From contig JAXLQR010000002.1 in the NCBI GenBank assembly GCA_046331545.1, positions 1,736,001 to 1,800,000 of the forward strand: 64,000 bases of DNA, read 5' to 3'. Positions within the stretch are counted from its first letter, which is position 1; each line of letters opens with the position of its first letter. Under the pieces are notes generated by a model. It had not been told where the DNA came from. It did not search any database and worked only from the letters and a program-made list of their open reading frames with translations. This document shows, one piece after another, positions 34,401 to 42,146 of this stretch. The DNA comes from JADJVL01 sp046331545. Lineage in GTDB: Bacteria; Acidobacteriota; Holophagae; Holophagales; Holophagaceae. Made by a program: the position numbers and the translations under genes.

Positions 34401-36217
34401 TCCAGGCGGTCCGCGAGGCTCATCCACAGCGCCTCGGCGTCGGGCATGCGGTCCATTTCCCCCAGCAGGAGGGCGAGGGCGGCGCGGTGGCTCTTGTCCC
34501 GGTCGTCCAGGCGGGCCACGGCCTCGTCCAGCAGGGCGCGGTAGACGGGTGCGGCGCGGCCCCGGTTCCGGGCCCAGGGGCGGTCCTCCGCGGGATGGGA
34601 GCCCTCCTCCGCGGGCGGAGCCTCGCCTTCGGCGTCGGACCCTTCGGAGGCAGCCCGCGGGCCGAGGCCGGAGGGGTCCTTCGTGCCGTCGGCGGCGGCA
34701 TGGCGCAGCCGCGCCTTGAAGAGGCGGGTCTCCTCGTCGAGGGAGAGTTTGCTCTGCCGGGCCGCCAGCAGGGCCACGCGCCGGGCCTCGTCCAGCACCG
34801 CGGGCGAGGCGCCGGCGCCTTCCACCAGGGGCAGGATGTCCAGGGCCGCGCGGCCCTCGCCGCGCTGGACGTGCCGTTCCATCAGGGCCACGCGCAGGGC
34901 GGGCAGGTCGGGGTGCTTGGGCGCCCGGCGGGCGAGGACCTCCGCGAGGGCCCGGGCGGTGGCGAAGGTGCGATCGGCGAGGGATTCGTTCTCCAGGCGC
35001 TCCAGGGCCTCCTTCCAGCCGCCGCCGGTGAGGAGGAAGGAGAGGCCGCCGGTCCAGAAGCCCGGCGTGCGGTCCAGGTCCGCGACCCAGCGGTAGGGCT
35101 CGTCGTTGGCGGTGCCCCAGGCCACCGGCCGCCCTCCGGCCTGGAGGGCCAGCGTGGCCAGGGCCGCCAGGTCCGCGGTCTGCTCCTCCGGCGTCCCGAG
35201 CTGGGCGGCGGCGAGGCGGGCGCGGAAGGCCTCCGGCGCCGCGTCGAGCTCGCCGTGCAGCCGCGCCAGGAGCAGCCAGGCCTTGCGGTCGAAGCCCGCC
35301 GAATGGCGGCGCTCCACCTGGCGCAGCAGCTCCGCGGCGGCGTCGCCCCGGCCCTGGCCCTGGTGGTAGCTCGCGAGGCGCACGAGGGCCCCGGCGTCGT
35401 AGCGCGCGTCGAGGACCGTGCGCCAGCCTTCAGGCGCCCGGGGCGCGCCGGCGTCCACCCGGCGGGCCCAGGCCTGGCGCACGTCGGCGGACCAGGCCTG
35501 GTCGAGCGCGGCGTCCAGCACCTCGAAGGCGCCCTTGGCGTCCTGGTGGTCCATGCGCAGGTCGGAGCGCAGCAGCAGGCGCCGCTCGGGATCGAGGGCC
35601 TTGGAGGCCGCCAGGGCCTGGTCGGCCTCGGCGAGGCGGCCGGCCTTCTCCAGGGCCCGCAGCCAGGCTTCCAGCGAGGCGCCGTCCTCCGGGAACATCG
35701 CGGCCTGCGCCTTGCGGAAGGCGAGGGCGTCGCCCAGGTCGGGATGGCGCTCCGCCCAGGCGATGCGCGCCTTCGAGAGGGCCAGCTTCGCCTCGGGCCC
35801 GAGCCCCGGCAGGGCCTTCTCCGCGGCCCGGAAGGCCGCGGCCATCTCGAGGTGCTCCGCCGCCCAGCGGGCGGTCTCCGCCCAGGCCTCCGCGCCGGCG
35901 GCGGGGGAGGACGCCGCCTCCGCCGCGCACCCCTGCTCCATCGCGGCCAGGGCCCCGGCGCGGTCCCCCAGGGCCAGGCGGGCCTCGGCGAGGTTGCGCC
36001 AGGCGCCGGCCTCCGTGCGGCCTTCCAGGAGCCTGGCCAGCTCGGCGGGGGGCGTTGGATAGTGCACCGTGTGGCCGTCCACGGTGGCGAAGCGCGTCGC
36101 CACGGCGTAGAGCCAGTCCGCGGGAGTGAGGTCGGACCAGGGCAGCGGCGAGGCGCCCAGGAGGCCCAGCGCCACGGCGGACGCCAGGAGGGCGAGGATC
36201 GCGGGACGGCGCTTCAT
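28490..36217 (-). CDS. Giant exported helical-repeat protein (2575 aa)
   Basis: ATG 36217 overlaps the stop of the VIT-vWA gene. A short N-terminal hydrophobic segment (PAILALLASAVALGLLGAS) indicates export or anchoring. The remaining 2550 residues are almost all alpha-helical pairs of the TPR/SEL1 kind (for example AWRNLAEARLALGDRAGALA near the start, ELGELEEERGHPAVAMETW in the middle), with Ala, Leu, Arg and Trp dominant and short acidic linkers. No catalytic motif or transmembrane helix is seen beyond the N terminus. It looks like a very long solenoid scaffold in the periplasm. The size is unusual, and the reading frame is intact over 7.7 kb. Confidence 0.8.
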   Translation of the reverse strand: MKRRPAILALLASAVALGLLGASPLPWSDLTPADWLYAVATRFATVDGHTVHYPTPPAELARLLEGRTEAGAWRNLAEARLALGDRAGALAAMEQGCAAEAASSPAAGAEAWAETARWAAEHLEMAAAFRAAEKALPGLGPEAKLALSKARIAWAERHPDLGDALAFRKAQAAMFPEDGASLEAWLRALEKAGRLAEADQALAASKALDPERRLLLRSDLRMDHQDAKGAFEVLDAALDQAWSADVRQAWARRVDAGAPRAPEGWRTVLDARYDAGALVRLASYHQGQGRGDAAAELLRQVERRHSAGFDRKAWLLLARLHGELDAAPEAFRARLAAAQLGTPEEQTADLAALATLALQAGGRPVAWGTANDEPYRWVADLDRTPGFWTGGLSFLLTGGGWKEALERLENESLADRTFATARALAEVLARRAPKHPDLPALRVALMERHVQRGEGRAALDILPLVEGAGASPAVLDEARRVALLAARQSKLSLDEETRLFKARLRHAAADGTKDPSGLGPRAASEGSDAEGEAPPAEEGSHPAEDRPWARNRGRAAPVYRALLDEAVARLDDRDKSHRAALALLLGEMDRMPDAEALWMSLADRLEGWNLDDDLGPRFEQALKRFQGEGIWHKAARWYARRSRHDDLRKLAAQVAGQFRGSALFARSNAGDVRVELPDQPAMGGRVRLVPWADWVRFKALERFPQSPQVFREVQRLVAQSAWAKDHRSAEGSVAVGKVVVSDALLETRRWALLHTDPAVREDWFAKAMKDGALEAKLSALEARSDRTPVEDQLLFEGWSRLSRFEKAVPAADRLAAAYPGDGDLARRVLSLHRSLNALESSHAAAARALVVRTAPALMDAAPLWTELGELEEERGHPAVAMETWKNVLGRDTRNPDRVAELATLLWDYNHDREALAVVEEGRKALGRPRFFAFETGVLRENVRDLDGAIREYLDALRPESDDGFFSWYERDQRSLRRLAQLLSRDKVYRRVERRIRDLKPGSAEDEHTLAAFLPLATLETPTPGLAFDSDDWMDGMDLPNDPKGRDERDAKRDANRPAEHDAIARLGDLLLEKSREMAAGAQAPGFLDAIESWSRGLIEARWKQDRIVAYRNQIMARRAQLAASEEDRINLETERARYLADHGRGADADALWTALDARIAALPEGSVKLKAEAGRAAYLERAKGTEAAAKAWAGLTARYPWSLGLLEDRLAFLNRVNRGAEARAALEAVLPRAAAGHKEGFLERLTSEALAAGDLAQARRAVSMLLAQEGLDEGRRLGALHLQARLAFRENPAWDPYPAAKAEAAKLRTDLHADLYAQLAKAADLEKATAPVPGLWIEALNRRTDREWLAAAGRSANRAGKGADLLAFFEKQQARSPRDVRWAVAVRDIRRAGHDVDGAIAAAKAAVAVRPEKENLWQEAVDLLVRADRIREAADYLEGWNKARPADEGVARWRSGLYVRAGDPKKALAIEQAALAAFRKESEGRENAAEDLARRKASAASRLFEAGHPDLALAIYSPKGDIRALAGSQVYPQRQAELALLTGQVVRFITQPSGDADFKSSAASFLERSGRPDVKEEVRAFLVRTIFPPNATRPDDGQLRAWWAFTGTAGLEPGVRAALALRLLAQRPGPWQAAPPLAYAVAVGQEMVGWKTENGASVPVFREPDLSGLWARDLVRRDKGAELLAFVEPRWQELLAQVRGSGELTPKSPRAWWAWWLDDPEALKAWGRAAAAQPAKAAELGELLSDRRKWDRFWVLAARGWDAPALLGMATPEARTAWFRFWEPAAPSDPVLLARRATTERVTAAVARLLKNEPKAVEDPLIVKLRGPRTVGEVLSKDARWIWPEFTPRRSAQGELAEQGDDRITGQGADEGRLPGALWGDRPGEAWYVLEALARYRAGDRTAPYLPFAVPQRGAETTRALLALRLAQGLKDTPLALELESGFAGPEADRAWLEGRVNLFVAAGQKDKAASALRAFVRQAQARLTEDEFRWLAAHAEDWGLLSPLELLDPSKPVGPAFLAYLRDRRPEAANRFTTADEVGFRAALASRWRSREAQLSAEQVRFWLRELWTADSAPLPRRGLSKLGPAYLHAADWLQRQPGAERSAALDALDEALNPGDATPRIFAMLDAGTPDDVNRLLALRLHLARNEGAAALARVDAMLAELRKGAALAYTAREVPVSEAPSEDGEGSGMEDPAPRPVEDWSAPDPLVDRLQAWRRPFLDARQNAAVDERFRRLLKEKREEGPVSSAAWKLAFALQPAAEAAALDRELDEAWFRGEVQPDQLGGLMDTLAGAIPAEAPRWMARWPRQYTFGQAKGRADLLAKLKKPAEACRLLADARRRTPWSEREEVLAFEQWRRLGAASGGEGTPASERAPAAWTAAHAALSAKADASLAAFSARLKAMPTDILTARGALRTAAPLDEEAALRAALAASMARSHSGLDVDGDRELLRLRAARSLLAASPQAARHALGGLTPEAFLRAATERRLKTAEVNLALADLARVAYRTGDEPQARRIAGLLGDRSASAAKALRAEFAPEAGRAVDSFRVVNGRPAPIRPRDLAWPMIANLLTAEGVR

Positions 36218-38577
36218 GGCCTCACCTCCAGCGACGCGCGGACGAAGCCGCGGTTCTTGGCCCCATCCACCGCTTCGAACAGCACCTCGCGGAGCCCCGG
36301 CGGGCCGGGCGGCACGCGCAGGAGGCCCACGGAGCAGCCGGCGGCGGCGTCCCAGCGCAGGGGGATGGGCGGGCCGTCGCCGAGGCGGGCGTGGAGGAAG
36401 ACCACGTCCTCATCGGCGTGGGCGCGGACCTGGATGAGGTCGCCGGGCCGCGCGCTGGCGGGCAGCTCGGGCCGGATGCGGGGCGCGGTGCCGTCGAGGA
36501 TGAAGTGCTTGGTCTCCGACGTTCGCGCCCCGCTGGCGTCCCGCAGCAGGATGCGCACGGCGTAGCGGCCGTCCTTGAAGCCCTCGGGCACCAGGAAGCG
36601 GCCCTCCCAGACGTTCGTGCCGGGCCTGCGGGCCAGGTCGAGCTTCAGGCCGAAGGGGAAGAGGGCGGTGGCGGCGCGGGTGGCCGCGTCGCACTCCACG
36701 CGCAGCACCGGGTCGCCAGGCTGGATGCGCCGGGGGCGCAGCAGGGAGCGCGGCGCGGCGAGGAAGGCGGTGTAGGGGGTGACGAACTTGTAGCGCTTGG
36801 AGAGCGCGATGATCTCGTCGATCCACTCCTTCTTCTCGCCTTCGAGCTCGATGCGGGCCAGCAGGTCGTCCACCCGCGCCCGCGCCCAGCGGCGGGGCAG
36901 GTCCCGCGCCTCCAGGGCCTTCTCCGGCAGCGCGGCTTCGAGGCTGGCCTTCCCCCCGGGCAGGAGGTTCGAGGCCAGGGTGAAGGTGAGCTTCGGCTGG
37001 GGCGCGGCGTAGCGGCCCACCCAGCCGGACAGGGAGCCCGGCGCCATGGGCTGCACCATCACGGGATAGATGTGGCGGAGCTTGGGCTCGCCGCCGCTCA
37101 CCTTGAAGGGCGCGTCCTCGTCGGAGGCGGGCCCCCGGGCCTCCTGCTTCTCCTCCGGGGTGAGCAGGCGCCTGAAGAAGAGGTCGGTCTCGATCTCGGT
37201 GGCCGTGGGCGTGAGGAGCTGGTCCGAGGCCGAACGCAGCGCCTCGCCGGCCTCCCCGGTGGTCACGGCGATGAAGAGCGGGACGCCCTTCGCGGCCGCG
37301 AGCAGGGCCTTGGAGCCGCCCGTCCCCTGGCCTCCGGTGAGCACGAGGATGCGGCCCTTGTCGCCGACGGCCTTGCGCGCCGCGTCCAGGGCCTTCGGGA
37401 GGTTCGCGCCGGGGCCGAGGCTGCGCGCGCGCAGCGCGTTCAGTTCCGCCTCGATCTCCGCCGGCCCCGCCTTCCTCAGCTCCGCGCCGCCCGGGGCGCG
37501 GTCGTAGGGGATCAGCACGAACTGGTCCGCGGGCCGGAGGTCGTGGAGGACGCGCACCAGGTGCTGGTAGGCCGTCTCCAGCCCGGCCCAGCGGTGGCCG
37601 AGGGAGGTGTCGAAGCAGACGGCGAGCCGCTGCGGCGCGCGGACGGGGACCGGCACGGGGAGCCTCGCGCCCTTCAGCTTCGTCTCGGGGAAGGCGCTGC
37701 CCGGACGCGCCTCCAGCAGGAAGAAGCCGTCCTTCTCCGGAGGGATCTCCGCGGGCCGCTCCCAGGGCGCCAGGGCGAGGCCGTCGGGCAGCGCGCCGTC
37801 GGGGTTGCGGAAGGCGCTGAGGCGCAGCAGGTCCTCGCCCCTGGGCCGGATGCGGAAGGCCAGGTCCTTCCCCAGCTTCACCGCGCTACCGCTGAACTCG
37901 GCGCCCTCGGCGGTGGCCTTCAGGGGGAGGCCCGAGGGCATGGCCTCGAAGACCGCGTCCTCGAGGCGCACCCGCACGGTGAAGCTGGCCGCCACCGGCG
38001 CCTCGCCGTCCGGGGGGCGCAGCACGAGGCGGAACTCGCCCTTGCCGTCGATGACGGGGACCTCCTGCTGGAACTGCAGTTCCAGGCGCTTGGTGGCCAG
38101 CGCGGGGATGGGAGCCACGGTGACGCTGAAGAGCGCGCCGCCGCCGGGCCGGGCGCTTCGGCCCGCGCGGCCCGCGTCCGCGTCCTCCTCCTCGCCCTGC
38201 TGGAGCAGGCCGGGGTCGATGCGCTGGGTGGTGAGCTCCTTGTAGATGGCGCGGGCCCGCTGCTTCTCGAGGATCACGCCGGGGATGCGCACGAGGCCGT
38301 CCCACACGGCGAAGTCGCCCACCGCCGCGGAGGGCGGCAGGGCGAAGCGGTAGGTGCCTTCCTGGATGGACGACGTGTGGTTCTCGAAGACCTGGCGCAC
38401 GTTCACCCGCGCGTAGCCCCGGGCGATGCCGATGTCCACGCTCATCTCCCGCAGGCTGAGCACCGAGGCGTCGGGCCGGCCGCTGCTGGTGGGCACCAGC
38501 AGGCCCGCCTGGGCCCGCAGGGATGCGCCGCCGGCGGCGAGGAGGAAGGTCAGGGGAACCAGGAGCGCGCGGCGCAT
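36214..38577 (-). CDS. VIT and von Willebrand A domain protein
   Basis: The 787-aa product starts one base after the upstream stop and has a signal peptide (MRRALLVPLTFLLAAGGASLRAQ). Residues about 45-220 form a VIT domain (VNVRQVFENHTSSIQEGTYRF, then IYKELTTQRIDPGLLQ). About 300-480 form a vWA domain beginning RLAVCFDTSLG. The usual metal-site DXSXS is changed to DTSLG, so metal binding may be weak or absent. A C-terminal beta-sandwich region (after 620) may bind ligand. VIT-vWA proteins act outside the cytoplasm in protein-protein contacts. It is the second gene of the operon, translationally coupled to the giant protein. Confidence 0.82.
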   Translation of the reverse strand: MRRALLVPLTFLLAAGGASLRAQAGLLVPTSSGRPDASVLSLREMSVDIGIARGYARVNVRQVFENHTSSIQEGTYRFALPPSAAVGDFAVWDGLVRIPGVILEKQRARAIYKELTTQRIDPGLLQQGEEEDADAGRAGRSARPGGGALFSVTVAPIPALATKRLELQFQQEVPVIDGKGEFRLVLRPPDGEAPVAASFTVRVRLEDAVFEAMPSGLPLKATAEGAEFSGSAVKLGKDLAFRIRPRGEDLLRLSAFRNPDGALPDGLALAPWERPAEIPPEKDGFFLLEARPGSAFPETKLKGARLPVPVPVRAPQRLAVCFDTSLGHRWAGLETAYQHLVRVLHDLRPADQFVLIPYDRAPGGAELRKAGPAEIEAELNALRARSLGPGANLPKALDAARKAVGDKGRILVLTGGQGTGGSKALLAAAKGVPLFIAVTTGEAGEALRSASDQLLTPTATEIETDLFFRRLLTPEEKQEARGPASDEDAPFKVSGGEPKLRHIYPVMVQPMAPGSLSGWVGRYAAPQPKLTFTLASNLLPGGKASLEAALPEKALEARDLPRRWARARVDDLLARIELEGEKKEWIDEIIALSKRYKFVTPYTAFLAAPRSLLRPRRIQPGDPVLRVECDAATRAATALFPFGLKLDLARRPGTNVWEGRFLVPEGFKDGRYAVRILLRDASGARTSETKHFILDGTAPRIRPELPASARPGDLIQVRAHADEDVVFLHARLGDGPPIPLRWDAAAGCSVGLLRVPPGPPGLREVLFEAVDGAKNRGFVRASLEVRP

Positions 38578-38578
38578 G

Positions 38579-40432
38579 TCAGGAAGGCTCCTCAGGAAGC
38601 GAGAGCGGAAGCCGGGCCAGACCTTCGGGGGTCCCGACGTAGAGGCCCTCCGGCCCGGCTTGGATGGCGGTGACGTGCTGGGAGGGTAGCGGAAGGCGCA
38701 GGGGGACGAAACGGGATCCGTCGGCGCTGAGCCGCCAGAGGCCGCGGCCGTCGGTGCCGAGGTAGAGCCGTCCGCCGGCCTCCACGAGGCAGCCTGGGTT
38801 CACCTTCACGCCGGCGGTCTCGGGGAAGGCCGCGAAGGCGCCGGGCTCCCGCCATCCCGCCTGGCGTCCGGCCCGGCGGGCCACGCCGCCGCCGTAGGTG
38901 CCGACGTAGAGGTCGTCGCCCCGCACCGCCAGTGCCGTGACCCAGGGATGGGGCAACCGGCCGTCGCCGGGCTCCGTGCGCCACGCCACCCGGCCGCCCG
39001 CGATGGCGCCGAGGCCGGTGGGCGTGCCCACGAAGAGCAGGTTCGAGCCCTCGGGCCCCTCGGCGAGGGCCAGGGCCTGGTTGCCCGGCAGGCCGTGGAA
39101 GGCCGAGAGCAGCCGCGGCCCCGGCAGCAGCACGCCCTGGCCGTAGCCGTGGACGAGGCCCTCCCGGCTGGCCGCCAGGGAGAAGGCCGCGCCGGCGTCC
39201 TTCGGCTCCAGGGCGCTGAGCGCGCCACCCTCCAGGCGCGCCACGCCCCGCAGGCTCGCCACGTGGACGGCCCCGCCGGCGATGAGGATGGCGTTCACGC
39301 CCCAGGCCTCCGAACCCCGCACCGGTGCCCAGCCGAGGTCGGGACCCTCGGCCGCGGACCGGGACGCGCCGTCCAGGGAGCCCACCACGAGGCCGCCGTT
39401 AAAGAGCCCGACGATCACCCGGCCATCCCGCCAGGCGAGCGCGTTCACCGCGCTGGGTCCCGGGGGCAGGCTGGCGGGCCTGGGACGGGCCGGGCTCCAG
39501 CCTCCGGCGCTCCGGCGCAGCAGCCCGGCGTCGGTGTCCGCGAAGAGGATCCCCGCGCGGGCGAAGACCCGCCGCACCGGAGAGCCCGGCAGCTCCTCCG
39601 CCGGACGGCCTCCGGCGCCGAAGCGGAGGAGCCGCCCCTGGCCGGCGGTGTAGACCTCGTCCCCCAGGACCGCGAAGGAGTTCGCCGCTTCCGCCCCGGC
39701 CACCGGGGCCAGGGGTCCGTCGAAGGGCCCGCGGGCGAGGCCCTGGGGCGTGAGGACCAGCAGGTCCCGGCCCAGCACCGCCACGGCGTCCACCCAGGGA
39801 TCCGGGGCGGCCACCCCCTTCGCCGAGCCCGCGTCCACGCGCCGCAGGCCCTGCTCGCCGCCGGCCCAGACGACCCCCCCGGGCGCGAGGGCGAGGGAGC
39901 GCACCGGCGCGCCGTCCAGGCGTTCCAGGGCCGCGGCGCCCCAGGCGGCGCGGAACAGTCCCTCCTGGGCGCCGATGAGCAGCTCGCCGCCGGGGCTCTC
40001 AGCCAGGTCGCGCACGTGCAGGGTCCCCCAGCCCGTGCGGAATTCCTCCCAGGCCCGGTCCCGGCGGAGGAAGAGCCCTCCGGCGGCCAGGGCCACCACG
40101 GGCCGGTCCCGCCAGAGGGCCAGGACCGAGGCCTGCAGGGTGGGCAGGCCCTCGCCGAGCTCGCCCCGGGCGTCCGCGACGCCGAAGCCCCCGGCCAGGA
40201 CCAGGCCCTCGAGCCCGAGGGCGACGCCGGTGACCTCCGCGCCGCCCCACCTCCGCACCTTCACCGCCGGCGCGGGCAGCGGCGCGAAGGCCAGGGGCTG
40301 CACGCGCCGGGTCGGGGCCTCGAAGGCCTGGCGGACGTCGCGCCGCAGCTTCCAGGCCACGACGGCGCCGCCGACGAGGGCCAGGGCGAGGCCCGCCAGG
40401 AGGAGGCGTTTCCGGGGCTGGGCGAGGGACAT
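38579..40432 (-). CDS. Membrane-anchored beta-propeller protein
   Basis: ATG 40432 is chosen because upstream codons are Pro-rich and unlikely to be coding. The 617-aa product begins with a positive patch and one transmembrane helix (RKRLLLAGLALALVGGAVVAW) without a clear cleavage site. The rest consists of repeated blade-like units (GGELLIGAQEGLFR, GGVVWAGGEQGLRRV, GDDLYVGTYGGGVARR, EGLYVGTPEGLARL), as in the sensor domains of two-component propeller proteins, but no kinase domain follows. It is the first gene of the five-gene operon and ends one base before the VIT-vWA start. A ligand- or partner-sensing role is inferred. Confidence 0.75.
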   Translation of the reverse strand: MSLAQPRKRLLLAGLALALVGGAVVAWKLRRDVRQAFEAPTRRVQPLAFAPLPAPAVKVRRWGGAEVTGVALGLEGLVLAGGFGVADARGELGEGLPTLQASVLALWRDRPVVALAAGGLFLRRDRAWEEFRTGWGTLHVRDLAESPGGELLIGAQEGLFRAAWGAAALERLDGAPVRSLALAPGGVVWAGGEQGLRRVDAGSAKGVAAPDPWVDAVAVLGRDLLVLTPQGLARGPFDGPLAPVAGAEAANSFAVLGDEVYTAGQGRLLRFGAGGRPAEELPGSPVRRVFARAGILFADTDAGLLRRSAGGWSPARPRPASLPPGPSAVNALAWRDGRVIVGLFNGGLVVGSLDGASRSAAEGPDLGWAPVRGSEAWGVNAILIAGGAVHVASLRGVARLEGGALSALEPKDAGAAFSLAASREGLVHGYGQGVLLPGPRLLSAFHGLPGNQALALAEGPEGSNLLFVGTPTGLGAIAGGRVAWRTEPGDGRLPHPWVTALAVRGDDLYVGTYGGGVARRAGRQAGWREPGAFAAFPETAGVKVNPGCLVEAGGRLYLGTDGRGLWRLSADGSRFVPLRLPLPSQHVTAIQAGPEGLYVGTPEGLARLPLSLPEEPS

Positions 40433-40499
40433 GGGGGACGGGACGACCGGGAGATGCGCGGGAAGGGTGCTGCCGGGGGTGACGTACGAAGATACGCGG

Positions 40500-40528
40500 G
40501 GAATGGCCGGGTTGTCCCGGAACATTCC
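40500..40528. promoter_or_regulatory. Long imperfect palindrome between divergent genes (candidate operator)
   Basis: GGAATG (40500-40505), CCGGG (40507-40511), loop TTGT, CCCGG (40516-40520), CATTCC (40523-40528). This is a two-block inverted repeat in the gap between the five-gene operon (leftward) and the adenylate cyclase gene (rightward). Its symmetry and location suit a dimeric regulator acting on both promoters. Confidence 0.45.
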
Positions 40529-40629
40529 AACCCCCGCGCCCGATGGCCGAGCCGTCGCGGGCGCCGTCCGAGGGGCCGGAGCGGGCACCCGGAGGCCCCC
40601 CCGCGGGCGCCGGGAGTAGACTCCCTGGC

Positions 40630-42066
40630 GTGGCCAGCCCCGACAGCCTCCAGGATCCCCGCGCGGACGCGCGCTTCGAGCAGCTCCGGCCGATGGCCGG
40701 GGCGCGGGCGGCCCAGGCCCTGGAGACGCTGGTGCGGGAGGCGCCGGACGCGCAGCTCTGCCGCATCAACGTCTACGACTTCGCGGAGCGCGCCGGGCTC
40801 TCCGAGACCGAGGCCCTGGACCTCTTCGTCCACGCCTCCCGCCTGGGCCTCTTCGACCTCTCCTGGAACCTGCTGTGCCCGGGCTGCGGGGGCGTCCTCG
40901 ACGCGGCGGCGAGCCTGCGCCACCTGGACAAGGAGACCTACTACTGCGCCCTCTGCGCGGGCGGCTACGAACCCACCCTGGACGAGATGGTGGAAGTGAG
41001 CTTCACCGTGAACCCCGGCGTGCGGCGCATCGCCGCCCACGCTCCGGACGACCTGCCCTTCTGGGAGTACCAGCGGCTGGTCTTCTGGAGCAGCGGCATC
41101 CACCTGCCCGAGGGCGAGGCCTTCGAGGCGGTGAAGGCCGAGGTGATCCTCGAGGCCGAGGAGATCCCCGCGGGCGGACGCTGCATCCTCAACGTGCAGC
41201 TCCCCGGGGCCTTCGTCATCCTCTTCGACGCGGTCACGCACACGGCCTTCTTCCTCGACTGCAAGGGCGAGGCCACCCGCGACCGCCGGGAGCTCACCGT
41301 GGTCTTCAGCGAGAGCCATCCGCCCACGGGCACCCGCGAGCTGCGGCCCGGGCCCCTGCGCCTCACCCTGGAGAACCGCACCGGACGCCGGGTGCTGCCG
41401 GGCCTCTACCTCGCCAACGACGCCCTCCACCACATGCTGGGCCACCGCAAGCGCTTCCTCACCGCCCGCGACCTGCTCAGCACCCAGACCTTCCGGGACC
41501 ACTTCCGCGCCGAGACCCTGGACCTGAACCAGCGCCTCAGGATCACCAGCCTCACCTTCCTCTTCACGGACCTGAAGGGCAGCACGGAGCTGTACGAGCG
41601 CGTCGGCGACCTGGCGGCCTACGACCTGGTGCGGGACCATTTTCGCGCCCTCAACGAGGCGGTGGCCGCCGAGGGCGGCGCGGTGGTGAAGACCATCGGC
41701 GACGCGGTGATGGCCACCTTCCCCTCGCCGGAGCGCGGCCTCCGGGCGGCCCTGCGCATGCGGGAGGCCATCGCGGACCTCAACGCCGCCCGGGGCGCCG
41801 AGGACCTGCTGGTGAAGATCGGCCTCCACGAGGGCCCCTGCCTCGCGGTGACGCTCAACGAGCGCCTCGACTACTTCGGCCAGACCGTGAACATCGCCGC
41901 TCGGGTGCAGGGCCTCGCCGTGGACCGCGCGATCTGCGCCACCGAGCCGGTGGTGGGCCATCCCGGTGCCGCGGGCCTGCTGCAGGAGCGGGGCCTGCGC
42001 CCGGCGCCCCGCCGCGCGGCCCTCAAGGGCGTGCGCGAGGCGATGATGGTCTTCGAGATCCCCTGA
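40630..42066 (+). CDS. Class III adenylate/guanylate cyclase with DUF5939-like N terminus
   Basis: GTG 40630 is preferred to ATG 40543, whose extra 29 residues are low-complexity Pro/Gly. The product is 478 aa. The N-terminal part includes a zinc-ribbon-like pair (CPGCGG, CALCAG), as in DUF5939. The C-terminal cyclase domain begins LTFLFTDLKGSTELYERVGD (first metal Asp), with the second metal Asp in KTIGDAVMATF and the catalytic FGQTVNIAARVQG. Metal and transition-state residues are present, so it should be active. Substrate choice is unclear. No membrane segments are seen. Confidence 0.85.
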   Translation: MASPDSLQDPRADARFEQLRPMAGARAAQALETLVREAPDAQLCRINVYDFAERAGLSETEALDLFVHASRLGLFDLSWNLLCPGCGGVLDAAASLRHLDKETYYCALCAGGYEPTLDEMVEVSFTVNPGVRRIAAHAPDDLPFWEYQRLVFWSSGIHLPEGEAFEAVKAEVILEAEEIPAGGRCILNVQLPGAFVILFDAVTHTAFFLDCKGEATRDRRELTVVFSESHPPTGTRELRPGPLRLTLENRTGRRVLPGLYLANDALHHMLGHRKRFLTARDLLSTQTFRDHFRAETLDLNQRLRITSLTFLFTDLKGSTELYERVGDLAAYDLVRDHFRALNEAVAAEGGAVVKTIGDAVMATFPSPERGLRAALRMREAIADLNAARGAEDLLVKIGLHEGPCLAVTLNERLDYFGQTVNIAARVQGLAVDRAICATEPVVGHPGAAGLLQERGLRPAPRRAALKGVREAMMVFEIP

Positions 42067-42111
42067 GGTCCGTCCCTGGCCCTCGGCCGGCCTGGCCCCG
42101 CGTCTTGGCGA

Positions 42112-42146
42112 AGGACAAAGGACCAGGGACCAAGGACACTGGACGC
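42112..42146 (+). repeat. Five tandem heptanucleotide repeats abutting a start codon
   Basis: AGGACAA, AGGACCA, GGGACCA, AGGACAC and TGGACGC run without gaps from 42112 to 42146, directly into ATG 42147. Each unit contains GGA, so the repeat also supplies the only Shine-Dalgarno-like bases for the helicase gene. Confidence 0.65.

Noticed and set aside
31694..36565. 1623-codon open frame on the + strand
   Set aside because: It is antisense to the giant solenoid gene. High GC leaves long stop-free shadows, and the translation is low-complexity Gly/Ala/Arg with no domain.
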